Assembly (NCBI GenBank): GCA_037176725.1
Contig: JAZBRS010000060.1
Location: 58,866,001 to 58,930,000 of the forward strand
Source: Posidonia oceanica
Lineage: Eukaryota > Streptophyta > Magnoliopsida > Alismatales > Posidoniaceae
Reading direction: 5' to 3'
DNA length: 64,000 bases
This document shows, piece by piece, positions 40,214 through 54,130 of the stretch (position 1 is the stretch's first letter; each line of letters begins with the position of its first letter). Both the position numbers and the translations under genes were made by a program. Under the pieces are notes generated by a model that made no database searches, had not been told where the DNA came from, and saw nothing but the letters and a program-made list of their open reading frames with translations.

Positions 40214-43200
40214 GTCGATAAGTCCGAAACTTATCACTTTTCTTTCCTTTGCAGTCGAAAGGTCCGAAACCTATCCTTCCAGTCGATAAGTCAGAAACCT
40301 ATCACTTTTCTTTTCCTTTATAGTCGGTTTGTCCGAAACTTATCACTTTACTTTTCCTTTGCGGTCGATAGGTCTGAAACCTATCCTTCCAGTAGATTGG
40401 TCCGAAACTTTTGACTTTTCTTTTCCTTTGCAGTCGATAGGTCAGAAACCTATCCGTCCGATCGATAAGTCCGTAAATTATCACTTTTCTTTTCCTAAGT
40501 GGTCAATAGGTCCAAAGCCTATACTTCCGGTCGATAAGTCTGAAACTTATCACATATATTTCCATTGTGGTTGATAAGTCCAAAACTTATCACTAACCTT
40601 TTCTTTTGCGGTCGATAGGTACGAAACCTATCCTTCCAGTCGATAAGTCCGAAACTTATCACTTCACTTTTCCTATGCAGACGATAGGACCGAAACCTAT
40701 CCATCCGGTCGATAAATCCGAAACTTATCACTTTTCTTTTCCATTGCGGTCCATAGGTCAGCAACCTATCCATCTAGTCGATAAGTCCGAAACTTATCAC
40801 TTTTATTTTCCTTAGCGGTCGATAGGTTCGAAACTTATCCTTCCGGTCCATAAGTTTGAGATTTATCACTTTTCTTATCCTTTGCGATTGATAGGTCCAA
40901 AACCAATCCTTTCGGTTGATAAGTCCGAAACTTATCGCTTCTCTTTTCCATTGCGGTCGATAGGTCCGAAACCTATCCTTCCGGTCGATAACTCCGAAAC
41001 TTATCACTTTTCTTTTCCATTGCTGTTGGTTGATCCGAAGCACAACCTTCCAGTCCATTAGTACGAAACTTATCACTTTTCGTTTCCTTTGCAGTCGAGA
41101 GGTCCGAAACCTATCCACCCGACCGATAAGTCCTAAACTTTTCAATTTTCATTTCCTTTGCCTTCGATAGGCCCGAAACCTATCCTTCTGGTCGATAAGA
41201 CCGAAACATATCACTTTTCATTTCCATTGTGGTTAATAGGTCCAACACCAATCCTTCTGGTCGATAAGTCAGAAACTTATCACTTTTCTTTTCCTTCGCG
41301 GTCGATAGGTCCGAATCCTATCTTCCCGGTCGATAAGTCCGAAACTTATCACTTTTCTTTTCTTTGCGGTCGATAGGTCCAAAACCTATCCTTCTAGTCG
41401 ATAAGTCCGAAACGTATCACTTTCCATTTCCTTTGCCGTCGACAGGTCCGAAACCTATCCATGCGGTCCTTAAGTCCGAAACTTATCACTTTTCTTTTCC
41501 ATTGCGGTCGATAGGTCTGAAACCTGTCCTTCCTGTCGATATGTCTGAAACTTTTCACTTTTCTATTCCTTTGCAGTTGATAGGTCCGAAACCTATCCTT
41601 CCGGTCGATAAGCCCGAAACTTATCACTTTTCTTTTCCTATGCGGTCAATATGTCCGAAACCAATCCTTCCGGTCGATAAGTCTGAAACTTATCACGTTA
41701 CTTTTCCTTTGAGGTCGATAGGTCCACACCCTATCCTTCCGATCGATAAGTCCGAAACTTTTCACTTATATTTTCCAATGCGATCGATTGGTCCGAAACC
41801 TATCCTTCCGGTCGATAAGTTTGAGATTTGTCACTTTTCATTTCCTTCGTGGTTGATAGGTCCGAAACCTATCCTTCCGGTCGATAAGTCTGAAACTTAT
41901 CACTTTCCTTTTCCTTTGCGGTCGATAGGTCCGAAACTTAACCTTCCGGTGAATAAGTCCGAAACTTATCACTTTTCTTTTCCTATGCGGTCAATAGGTC
42001 TGAAACCTATCCTTCTAGTCGATAAGTCTGAAACTTATCACGTTACTTTTCCTTTGAGGTCGATAGGTCCGCACCCTATCCTTCCGGTCGATAAGTCTGA
42101 AACTTATCAGTTTCCTTTTCCTTTGCTGTCGATAGGTCCGAAACCAATCCAATCGGTTGATAAGTCCGAAACTTATCACTTTTCTTTTCCTTTCGGTCGA
42201 TAGGTCCAAAACCTATCCTCCTGGTCGATAACTCCGAAGCTTATCACTTTTCTTTTCCATCGCGGTCGATTGGCCCGAAACCTATCCTTCCGGTTGATAA
42301 GTCTGAAACTTATCACTTTTCATTTCCTTTGCGGTCGATAGGTCCGAAACCTATCCTTCTGGTCGATAAGTCCGAAACTTATCACTTTTCTTTTCCTTCA
42401 CGGTCGATAGGTCCGAATCCTATCCTTCCGGTCGATAAGTCCGTAACTTATCACCTTTCTTTTCTTTTACGGTCAATCGGTCCGTAACCTATCCTTCCGG
42501 TCGATTAGTCCGAAACTTATCACTTTTCTTTTCCTTTGCAGTCGATAGTCCGAAACCTATCCTCCCGGTTGATAAGTCCAAAACGTATCACTTTTCATTT
42601 CCTTTGCGTTCTATAGGCTCGAACCTCAGCATCCGGTCTGAAACTTATCACTTCTCATTTCCATTGCTGTCTTTAGGTCCGAAACCAATCCTTCCGGTTG
42701 ACAAGTTCGAAGCTTATCACTTTTCTTTTCCTTTGCGGTCGAAAGGTCAGAAACCTATCCTTTTTGTCAATAAGTCAGAAACATATCACTTTTCTTTTCC
42801 TTTGCGGTCGATAGGTCCGAAACCTATCCTTCCGGTCGATAAGTCAGAAACTTATCATTTTCTTTTCCTTTGCGGTCGATAGGTCCGAAACCAATCCTTC
42901 CAATCGATAAGTTCAAAACTTATCACTTTTCTTTCCTTTGCGGTCGATAGCTCTGAAACCTATCCATTCGGTCGATAAGTCCGAAATTTATCACTTTTCT
43001 TTTCCTTTGCGGTCGATAGGTCCGAAACCAATCCTTTCGGTCATTTAGTCCGAAACTAATCACTTTTCGTTACCTTTGCAGTCGATAGGTCCGAAACCAA
43101 TCCTTCCGGTTGATTGGTTCGAAGCTTATCGCTTTTCTTTCCCTTTGCGATCGATAGGTCTGAAACCTATCCTTCCAATCGATAAGTACGAAACTTATCA

Positions 43201-46200
43201 CTTTTATTTTCCTTTGCGGTCGATAGGTCCGAAACCTATCCTTCTGGTCGATAAGTCTGAAACTTATCACTTTTCTTTTCCTTCGTGGTTCGTAGGTCCG
43301 AAACCTATCCTTCCAGTCGATAAGTCCGAAACTCATCACCATCCTTTTCCATTGCGGTCGATAGTTCCGAAACCTATCCTTCCGGCCGTTAAGTCCGAAA
43401 CTTATCACTTTTCTTTTGCTTTGTGGATGATAGGTTCGAACCCTATCCCTCCGTTCAATAAGTCTGAAACTTATCCCTTTCTTCTCCTTTGCGGATGATA
43501 GGTTCGAACCCTATCCCTCCGTTCAATAAGTCTGAAACTTATCCCTTTTCTTCTCCTTTGCGGTCGTTGGGTCGAAAACCTATCCTCCCGGTCAGTAAGT
43601 GCGAAACTTATCACTTTTCGTTTCCTTTGCGGTAGATAGGTCCAAAACCCATCCTTCCAGTCGATAAGTCCGAAACATATCACTTTCCATTTCCATTGCG
43701 GTCGATAGGTCCGAAACCTATCCTTCCGGTCCATAAGTCCGAAACTTATCACTTTTCGTCTCCGATGCAGTCGATATGTCCGAAACCTATCCTTCTGATC
43801 GATAAGTCCGAAACTTACCACTTTTCTTTTCCTTTGCGGTCGATAGGTCCGAAACCTGTCCTTCCTGTCGATAAGTCTGAAACTTATCACTTTTCTATTC
43901 CTTCGCGATCGATAGGTCCGAAACCTATCCTTCCAGTCGATAAGTCCGAAACTTATCACTTTTCTTTTCCTTTGCGGTCGATAGGTACGAAACCTATCCT
44001 TCCGGTCAACAAGTCCGAAACTTATCACTTTTCATTTCCCTCGCGGTCGATTGGTCCGAAACCTATCCTTTCGGTCGATAAGTTTGAGATTTGTCACTTT
44101 TCATTTCCTTTGCGGTTGATTGGTCCGAAACCTATCCTTCCGGTCGATAAGTCTGAAACTTATCACTTTCCATTTCCTTTGCTGCCGATTGGTCCGAAAC
44201 CTAACCTCCGGTCAATAAGTCCGAAACTTATCACTTTTCTTTTCCTTTGTGGTCGATTGGTCCGAAACCTTTCCTTACAGTCAATAAGTCTGAAACTTAT
44301 CACTTTTCTTTTCCTTTGCGATCGATAGGTCCGAAACCAATCCTACTGGTTGATAAGTCAGAAACTTATCACTTTACTTTCCTTTGCGGTTGATAGGTCC
44401 GAAACCTATCCTCTCGATCGATAAGTCCTAAACTTATCAATTTTCATTTCCTTTGTCATCGATAGGCCCGAATCCTATCCTTCCGGTTGATAAGTCTGAA
44501 ACTTATCACTTTTCATTTCCTTTGCGGTTGATAGGTCCGAAACCTATCCTTCGAGTCGATAAGTCCGAAACTTATCACTTTTCTTTTCCTTCGCGGTCGA
44601 TAGGTCCGAATCCTATCCTTCCGGTCGATAAGTCCGAAACTTATCACTTTTCTTTTCTTTTACGGTCGATAGGTCCGAAACCTATCCTTCCGGTCGATAA
44701 GTTCGAAACTTATCACTTTTCTTTTCGTTTGTAATCGATAGTCCGAAACCTATCCTCTCAGTCGATAAGTCCTAAACGTATCACTTTTTATTTCCTTTGT
44801 GTCCTATAGGCTCGAAACCTCAGCTTCCGGTCGATAAGTTTGAAACTTATCACTTTTCTTTTCCTTTGCGGTCGAGAGGTCAGAAACCTATCCTTCTGGT
44901 CAATAAGTCCGAAACATATCACTTTTCTTTTCCTTTGCGGTCGATAGGTCCGAAACCTATCCTTCCGGTGGATAAGTCAGAAACTTATCATTTTCTTTTC
45001 CTTTGCGGTCGATTGGTCCGTAGCCAATCCTTCCGATCGATAAGTCCGAAACATATCACTTTCCTTTCCTTTGCGGTCGATAGGTCTAAAACCTATCCAT
45101 TCGGTCGATAAGTCCGAAATTTATCACTTTTCTTTTCCTTTGCGGTCGATAGGTCCGAAACCTATCCTTTCGGTCTTTAAGTCCGAAACAAATCACTTTT
45201 CATTACCTTCGCGGTCGATAGGACAGAAACCTATCCTTTCGGTTGATTATTTCGAAGCTTATCACTTTTCTTTTCCTTTGCGATCGATAAGCCTGAAACC
45301 TATCCTTCCAATCGATAAGTCCGAAACTTTTCACTTTTCTTTTCCATTGCGGTGGATAGGTCCGAAACCTATCCTTCTAGTCGATAAGTCTGAAACTTTT
45401 CACTTTTCTTTTCCTTTGCGGTTGATAGGTACGAAACCTATCCGTCCGGTCGATAAGTCCGAAACTTATCACTTTTCTTTTCCTTTGTGGTCGATAGGTT
45501 CGAAAACTATCCTTCCGGTCGATAAGTCTGAAACTTATCATGTTACTTTTCCTTTGAGGTCGATAGGTCCACAACCAATCCTTCTGGTCGATAAGTCCGA
45601 AACTTATCACTTTTCTTTTCCTTTGCGGTCGATCGATACGAAACCAAACCTTCTGGTCAATAAGTCCGAAACATATTACTTTTCTTTTCCATTGCGGTCA
45701 ATAGGTCCGAAACCTATCCTTTCGGTCGATAAGTCCGAAGCTTATCACTTTTCTTTTCCTTTGCTGACGATAGGTCCGAAACCTATCCTACCGGTCGATA
45801 AGTCCGAAACTTATCACTTTTCTTTTCCTTTGCGGTCGGTAGGTCCGAAACCTATCCTCCCGGTCGATAAGACCAAAATTTATCAAGTTTCATTTCCTTT
45901 GTCTTCGATAGGCCCGAAACCTATCCTTCCGGTCGATAAGTCTGAAACTTATCACATTTCATTTCCTTTGAGGTTGATAGGTTCGAAACATATCCTTCTG
46001 GTTGATAAGTTCGAAACTTATCACTTTTCTTTTCCATTGCGGTCGATAGGTCCGAATCCTATCCTTCCGGTCGATAAGTCCGGAACTTATCACTTTTCTT
46101 TTCTTTTGCGGTCGGAAGGTCCGAAACCTATCCTTCCGGTCGATAAGTCCGAACTTATCACTTTTCTTTTCCTTTGCAGTCGATAGTCCGAAACCAATCC

Positions 46201-49200
46201 TCCCGGTCCATAAGTCCTAAACATATCACTTTTCACTTCCTTTGCGTTCTATAGGCTCGAAACCACTGCTTCCGGTCGATAAGTCTGAAACTTATCACTT
46301 TTCAATTCCTTCGCGGTCACTCGGTCCTTAACGAATCCTTCCGGTTGACATGTCCGAATGTTTTCACTTTTCTTTTCCATTGTGGTCGATAGGTCAGAAA
46401 CCTATCCTTCTGGTCGATAAGTCCAAATCTTCTCACTTTTCTTTTCCTTTGCGGTCGAAAGGTCCGAAACCTATCCTTCCGGTCGATAAGTCCGAAACAT
46501 ATCACTTTTCTTTTCCTTTGCGGGCGATAGGTCCGAAACCTATCCTTCCGATCGATAAGTCCGAAGCGTATCACTTTTCTTTCCTTTGCGGTCGATAGGT
46601 CTGAAGCCTATCCATTCGATCGATAAGTCCGAAATTTAACACTTTTCTTTTCCATTGCGGTCGATTGGTCCGAAACCGATCCTTTCGGTCTTTAAGTGCG
46701 AAACTAATCACTTTTCATTGCCTTTGCGGTCGATAGGTCTGAAACCTGTCCTTTTGGACGATATGTTCGAAACTTATCACTTTTCCTTTCCATTGTGATC
46801 GATAGGTCCGAAACCTATCCTTCCAATCGATAAGTCCGAAATTTATCACTTTTCTTTTCCAATGTGGTCGATAGGTCCGAAACCTATCCATTTGGTCGAT
46901 AAGTCTGAAACTTATCACTTTTCGTTTCCGTTGTGGTTGGTATGTCCGAAACCTATCCTTCCGGTTGATAAGTCCGAAACTAATCACCTTTATTTTCCAT
47001 TGCACTCGATAGGTCCGAAACCTATCTTTCCGGTGGATAAGTCAAAAACTTATCATTTTCTTTTCCTTTGCGGTCGATAGGACTGAAACCAATCCTTCCG
47101 ATCGCTAAGTCCGAAACATATCACTTTTCTTTCCTTTGCGATCGATAGGTCTAAAACCTATCCATTCGGTCGATAAGTCCGAAATTTATCACTTTTCTTT
47201 TCCTTTGCGGTCGATAGGTCCGAAACCTATCCTTTCGGTCTTTAAGTCCGAAACAAATCACTTTTCATTACCATTGCGGTCGATAGGTCAGAAACCTATC
47301 CTTCCAGTTGATTATTTCGAAGCTTATCACTTTTCTTTTCCTTTACGATTGATAGGCCCGAAACCTATCCTTCCAATCCATATGTCCGAAACTTATCACT
47401 TTTCTTTTCCATTGCGGTGGATAGGTCCGAAACCTATCCTTCCAGTCGATAAGTCTGAAACTTAACACTTTTCTTTTCCTTTGTGGTCGATAGGTACGAA
47501 ACCAGTCCTTTCGGTCGATAAGTTCGAAACATATCACTTTTCTTTTCATTTGTGGTCGATAGGTTCGAAAACTATCCTTCCGGTCGATAAGTCTGAAACT
47601 TATCACGTTACTTTTCCTTTGAGGTCGATAGGTCCGCAACCAATCCTTCCGGTCCATAAGTCCGAAACTTATCACATATATTTTCCTTTGCAGTCGATTG
47701 GTCCGAAACCTATCCTTCCGGTAGATAAGTTTGAGATTTGTCACTTTTCTTTTCCTTCGCGGTTGATAGGTCCGAAACCTATCCTTCTGGTCAATTAGTC
47801 CGAAACTTTTCACTTTCCTATTTCTTTTCGGTCGATCGGTACGAAACCTAACCTTCTGGTCAATAAGTCCGAAACTTATTACTTTTCTTTTCCATTACGG
47901 TCAATAGGTCCGAAACCTCGATAATTCCGAAGCTTATCACTTTTCTTTTCCTTTGCTGACGATAGGTCCGAAACCTATCATACTGGTCGATAAGTCCGAA
48001 ACTTATCACTTTTCTTTTCCTTTGCGGTCGATAGGTCCGAAACCTATCCTCCCGGTCGATAAGTCCTAAACTTATCAAGTCTCATTTCCTTTGTCTTCGA
48101 TAGGCCCGAAACCTATCCTTCCGGTCGATAAGTCTGAAACTTATCACATTTCATTTCCTTTGAGGTTGATAGGTTCGAAACATATCCTTCTGGTCGCTAA
48201 GTTCGAAACTTATCACTTTTCTTTTCCTTCGCGGTCGATAGGTCCGAATCCTATCCTTCCGGTCGATAAGTCCGAAACTTACCACTTTTCTTTTCTTTTG
48301 CGGTCGAAAGGTCTGAAACCTATCCTTCTGGTCGATGAGTCCGAAACTTATCACTTTACTTTTCCTTTGCAGTCGATAGTCCGAAACTAATCCTCACGGT
48401 CGATAATTCCTAAACATATCACTTTTCACTTCCTTTGCGTTCTATAGGCTCGAAACCTCTACTTCCGGTTGATAAGTCTGAAACATATCACTTTTCAATT
48501 CCTTCGCGGTCATTAGGTCCGTAACCAATCCTTCCGGTTGACATGTCCGAATGTTTTCACTTTTCTTTTCCAATGTGGTCGATAGGTCAGAAACCTATCC
48601 TTCTGGTCGATAAGTCCAAATCTTCTCACATTTCTTTTCCTTTGAAGTCGATAGGTCCGAAACCTATCATTCCGGTCGATAAGTCCGAAACTTAACACTT
48701 TTCTTTTCCTTTGCGGGCGATAGGTCCGAAACCTATCCTTCTGATCGATAAGTCTGAAACTTATCACTTTTCTTTCCTTTGCGGTCGATAGGTCTGAAAC
48801 CTATCCATTCGGTCGATAAGTCCGAAATTTATCACTTTTCTTTTCCATTGCGGTCGTTAGGTCCGAAACCAATCCTTTCGGTCTTTAAGTCCGAAACTAA
48901 TCACTTTTCATTGCCTTTGCGGTCGATAGGTCCGAAACCTGTCCTTCCAGACGATAAGTTCGAAACTTATCACTTTTCCTTTCCATTGCGATAGATAGGT
49001 CCGAAACCTATCCTTCCAATCGATAAGTCCGAAATTTATCACTTTTCTTTTCCATTGTGGTCGATAGGTCCGAAACCTATCCTTCTGGTCGATAAGTGTG
49101 AAACTTATCACTTTTCTTTTCCATTGTGGTTGATAGGTCCGAAACCTATCCTTCCGGTCGATAAGTCTGAAACTTATCGCCTTTATTTTCCAATGCAGTC

Positions 49201-52200
49201 GATAGGTCTGAAACCAATCCATCCGGTCGTTAAGTCCAAACCTTATCACTTTTCTTTTCCTTTGCGGACGATAGGTCCGAAACCTATCCATCCGTTCAAT
49301 AAGTCTAAAACTTGTCACTATTCTTTTCCTTTGCGGTCGATAGGTCGGAAACCTATCATCCTGGTCGATAAGTCTGAAACTTATCACTTTTCAATTCCTT
49401 TGCGGTCGATAGGTCCAAAACCTATCCTTCCAGTCGATAAGTCCGAAACTTATCACTTTCCATTTCCTTTGCGGTCGATAGGTCAGAAACCTATCCTTCC
49501 GGTCCATAAGTCCGAAACTTAGCACTTTTCCTCTCCTTTGTGGTCGATATGTCCGAAACCTATCCTTCTGACCGATAAGTCTGAAACTTTTCAATTTTCT
49601 TTTCCTTTGAGGTCGACAGGTCCGAAACCTGTCCTTCCTGTCGATAAGTCTGAAGCTTATCACTTTTCTTTTCCTTTGCGGTCGATAGGACCGAAACCTA
49701 TCCATCCAGTCTATAAGTCCGAAACTTATCACTTTTCTTTTCCTTTGTGGTGGATAGGTCCGAAACCTATCCTTCTGGTCGTTAAGTCCGAAACTTATCA
49801 CTTTTCTTTTCCGTTGCGGTCGATTGGTCCGAAGCCTATCCTTCCGGTCGATAAGTCCGAAACTTATCACTTTTCTTTTCCTTTGCTGTCGATAGGTCCG
49901 AAACCTATCCTTCCAGTTAATAAGTCTGAAATTTATCACTTTTCTTTTCCTTTGCGGTCCATATGTCCGAAACCTATCACTATTCTTTTCCTATGCGGTC
50001 GATAGGTGTGAAACCTATCCTACCAGTTGATAAGTCCGAAACTTATCACTTTTCTTTTCCTTTGCTGTCGATAGGTTAGAAACTAATCCTTCTTGTCCAA
50101 AGCCAATACTTCCGGTCGATAAGTCCGAAACTTATCACTTTTCTTTCCTTTGCGGTCGATTGGTCTGAAACCTAACCTTCCAGTCGATAAGTCCAAAACT
50201 AATCACTATCCATTTCCTTTGCGGTCGATAGGTCCGAAACCTATCCTTCCAGTCGATAACTCCGAAACTTATCACTTTTCTTTTCCATCGCGGTCGATCG
50301 ATCCGAAACCTAACCTTCCGGTCGATAAGTCTGAAACTTATCACTTTTCTTTTCCTTTGCTGTCGATAGGTCTGAAACCTATACCTCCGTTCCATAAGTC
50401 CGAAACTTATCACTTTTCTTTCCTTTACGGTCGATAGGTTCGAAACCTTCCCTTCCGGTCGATAAGTTCGAAACTTATCACTTTTCTTTTCCTTTGCGGT
50501 CGATAGGACCGATACCGATCCGTCCCGTCGATAAGACCAGAACTAATCACTTTACTTTTCCTTTGCCGTCAATAGTTTCGAAACCTATCCTTCCCGTCGA
50601 AAAGTCAGAAACATATAACGTTTCTTTCCAATGCGGTCGATAGGTCCGAAACCATTCCTTCCAGTCGATATGTGCGAAACATATCACTTTTCTTTATCTT
50701 TACGGTAAATAGGTCCGAAACCTATCCTTCCGGTCGATAAGTCATAAACTTATCACTTTTCTTTTCCTTTGCGGTTGATACGTCCGAAACCTATCCTTCC
50801 GATCGATAAGTCTGGAACTTATCACATTTCTTTCCTTTGCGGTCGAAAGGTTTGAAACCTATCCTTCCGGTCCATAAGTCTGAAACTTATCACTTCACTT
50901 TTCCTTTGCTGTCGATAGGTCCGAAACCTATCCTTCCAATCGATAAGTCCGAAATTTATCACTTTTCTTTTCCGTTGCGGTCGATAGGTCTGAAACCTGT
51001 CCTTCTTGATGATAAGTCAAAAACTTATCACTTTCCTTTTCCTTTGCGGTCGATAGCTCCAAATCCTATCCATCCAGTCGATAAGTCCGAAACTTATCAC
51101 TTTTCTTTTCCTTTGCGGTCGATTGGTCCAAAACCTATCCTTCTTGTCGATAAGTCCGAAACATATTACTTTTCTTTTCCTTTGCGGTCGATAGGTCCGA
51201 AACCAATCCCACCAGTCGATAAGTCTGAAACTTATCACTTTTCTTTTCCTTTGTCGTCGATAGGTCCGAAACCTATCCTTCCAGTCGATAAGTTAGAAAC
51301 TTATCACTTGTCTTTTCCTTAACGGTCAATTTGTCCGAAACTTATCACTTTTCTTTTCCATTGCAGAGGATAGGTCTCAAAACTTTCCTTCTAGTAGATA
51401 AGTCTGAAACTTATGACTTTTCTTTTCCTTTGTGGTCGATAGGTCTGAAACCTATCCTTCTGATCGACAAGTCCGAAAATTATCACATTTCTTTTTCTTC
51501 TTGGTCGATAGGTCCAAAGCCTTTACTTCCGATCGATAAGTCTGAAACTTATAACTTATATTTCCATTGCGGTCGATAGGACCGAAACCTAACCTTCTGG
51601 TCGATAAGTCCAAAACTTATCACTGTCCTTTTCCTTTGCGGTCGATAGGTACGAAACCTATCCTTCCGGTCGAAAAGTCTGAATCTTATCACTTTACTTT
51701 TCCTGTGCAGTCGATATGACCGAAACCTATCCATTCGGTTGATAAATCCGAAACTTATCACTTTTCTTTTCCATTGCGGTCCATAGGTCCGCAACCTATC
51801 CTTCCAGTCGATAAGTCTGAAACTTGTCACTTTTATTTTCCATAGCGGTCGATAAGTTTGAGATTTATCACTTTTCTTTTCCTTTGCGATTGATAGGTCC
51901 GAAACTTATCACTTTTCTTTTCCAAAGCGGTCGATAGGTCCGAAACCTAACCTTTCGGTGGATAAGTCTGAAACTCATCACTTTTCCTTTCCTTTGTGGT
52001 CGATTGGTCCGTAACCAATCCTTCTGGTCGATTAGTCCGAAACTTACCACTTTTCTTTTCCTTTGCAGTCGATAGGTCCGAAACCTATCCTTCTGGCCGA
52101 TAACTCCGAAACTTATCACTTTTCTTTTCCATTGCGGTCGATCGATCGGAAACCGAACCTTTCGGTCGATAAGTCCGAAACTTATCACTTTTCTTTTCCT

Positions 52201-54130
52201 ATGTGGTCAATAGGTCCAAAACCTATCCGCCTGATCGATAAGTCCTAAACTTATCAATTTTCATTTCCTTTGCCTTCGATAGGCCCAAAACCTATCCTTC
52301 TAGTCGATTAGTCTGAAACTTATCACTTCTCATTTCCATTGCAGTTGATAGGTCCGACACCAATCCTTATGGTCGATAAGTCTGAGACTTATCACTTTTC
52401 TTTTCCTTCGCGGTCGATTGGTCCGAATCCTATCCTTCCGGTCGATTAGTCCGAAACTTATCACTTTTCATTTCTTCGCAGTCGATAGGTCCAAAACCTA
52501 TCCTTCCAGTCGATAAGTCCGAAACTTATCACTTTCCATTTCCTTTGCGGTCGATAGGTCAGAATCCAATCCATGCGGTCCTTAAGTCCGAAACTTATCA
52601 CTTTTCTTCTCCATTGCGGTCGATAGGTCCGAAACCTATCCTTCCTGTCAATAGGTCAGAAACTTTTCACTTTTCTTTTCCATTGCGGTCAATAGATCCG
52701 AAACCTATCCGTCCGGTCGATAAGTCCGAAACCTATCAGTTTTCTTTTCCTTTGCGGTCGATAGGTCTGAAACCTATCCTTCCGGGCGATAAGTCTGAAA
52801 CTTATCACGTTACTTTTCCTTTGAGGTCGATAGGTCCACAACATATCCTTCCGGTCGATAAGTCAGAAACTTATCACTTACATTTTCCTTTGCAGTCGAT
52901 TGGTCCGAAACCTATCCTTCCGGTCGATAAGTTTGAGATTAGTCACTTTTCATTTCCTTTGCGGTTGATAGGTCCGAAACCTATCCTTCCGGTCGATAAG
53001 TCTGAAACTTATTACTTTTCTTTTCCTATGCGGTCGATAGGTCTGAAACCTAACCTTCAGGTCAAAAAGTCCGAATCTTATCATTTTCTTTTCCTTTGCG
53101 GTCGATTGGTCCGAAACCTATCCTTCCGGTCGATAAGTCCGAAACTTATCACTATTCTTTTCCTTTGCAGTCGATTGGTCCAAAACCTTTCCCAGCGGTC
53201 GATAAGTCTGAAACATATCACTTTTCTTTCCCTTTGCGATTGATAGGTCCGAAACCTATCCGCCTGGTCGATAAGTCCTAAACTTATCAATTTTCATTTC
53301 CAGTGTCTTTGATAGGCCCGAAACCTATCCTTCCGGTCGATAAGTCCGAAACTTATCACTTTTCATTTCCATTGCGGTCGATAGGTCCGAAACCGTTCCT
53401 TCTGGTCGATAAGTCCGAAACCTGTCACCTTTCTTTTCCTTCGCGGTCGATTGGTCTGAATCCTATCCGTCCGGTCGATAAGTCCGAAACTTATCACTTT
53501 TCTTTTCTTTTTCGATCGATAGGTCCGAAACCTATCCTTCCGGTCGATAAGTGCGAAACTTATCACTTTTCTTTTCCTTTGCAGTCGATAGTCCGAAACC
53601 AATCCGCTCGGTCGATAAGTCCTAAACGTATCACTTTTCATTTCCTTTGCGTTCTATAGGCTCGAAACCTCAGCTTCCGGTCGATAAGTCTGAAACTTAT
53701 CACTTTTCATTTCCTCCGCTGTCATTAGGTCTGAAACCAATCCAACCGGCTGACAAGTCTGAAACTTATCACTTTTCTTTTCCTTTGCGGTCGATAGGTC
53801 AGAAACCTTTCCTTCTGGTCGATAAGTCCGAAACATATCACTTTTCTTTTACTTTGCGGTCGATAGGTCCGAAACCTATCCCTCCTGACGTTAAGTCTGA
53901 AACATATCACTTTTCTTTTCCTTTGCGGTCGATAGGTCTGAAACCAATCCTTCTGATCGATAGGTCCGAAACTTATCACTTTTCTTTCCTTTGAGGTCGA
54001 TAGGTCTGAAACCTATCCAATCGGTCGATAAGTCCGAAATTTATCACTTTTCTTTTCCTTTGCGGTCGATAGGTCCGAAACCTATCCTTTCGGTCTTTAA
54101 GTCCGAAACTAATCACTTTTCATTACCTTT

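Noticed and set aside
45071..46186. 371-codon plus-strand open frame with a 23-residue repeat; similar long frames at 21,043-21,993, 19,006-19,878, 41,364-42,203 and 15,831-16,643
   Set aside because: They are translations of the 69-bp satellite. They begin and end at random unit variants, are broken by one-base and half-unit indels between paralogous blocks, and have equally open antisense frames.
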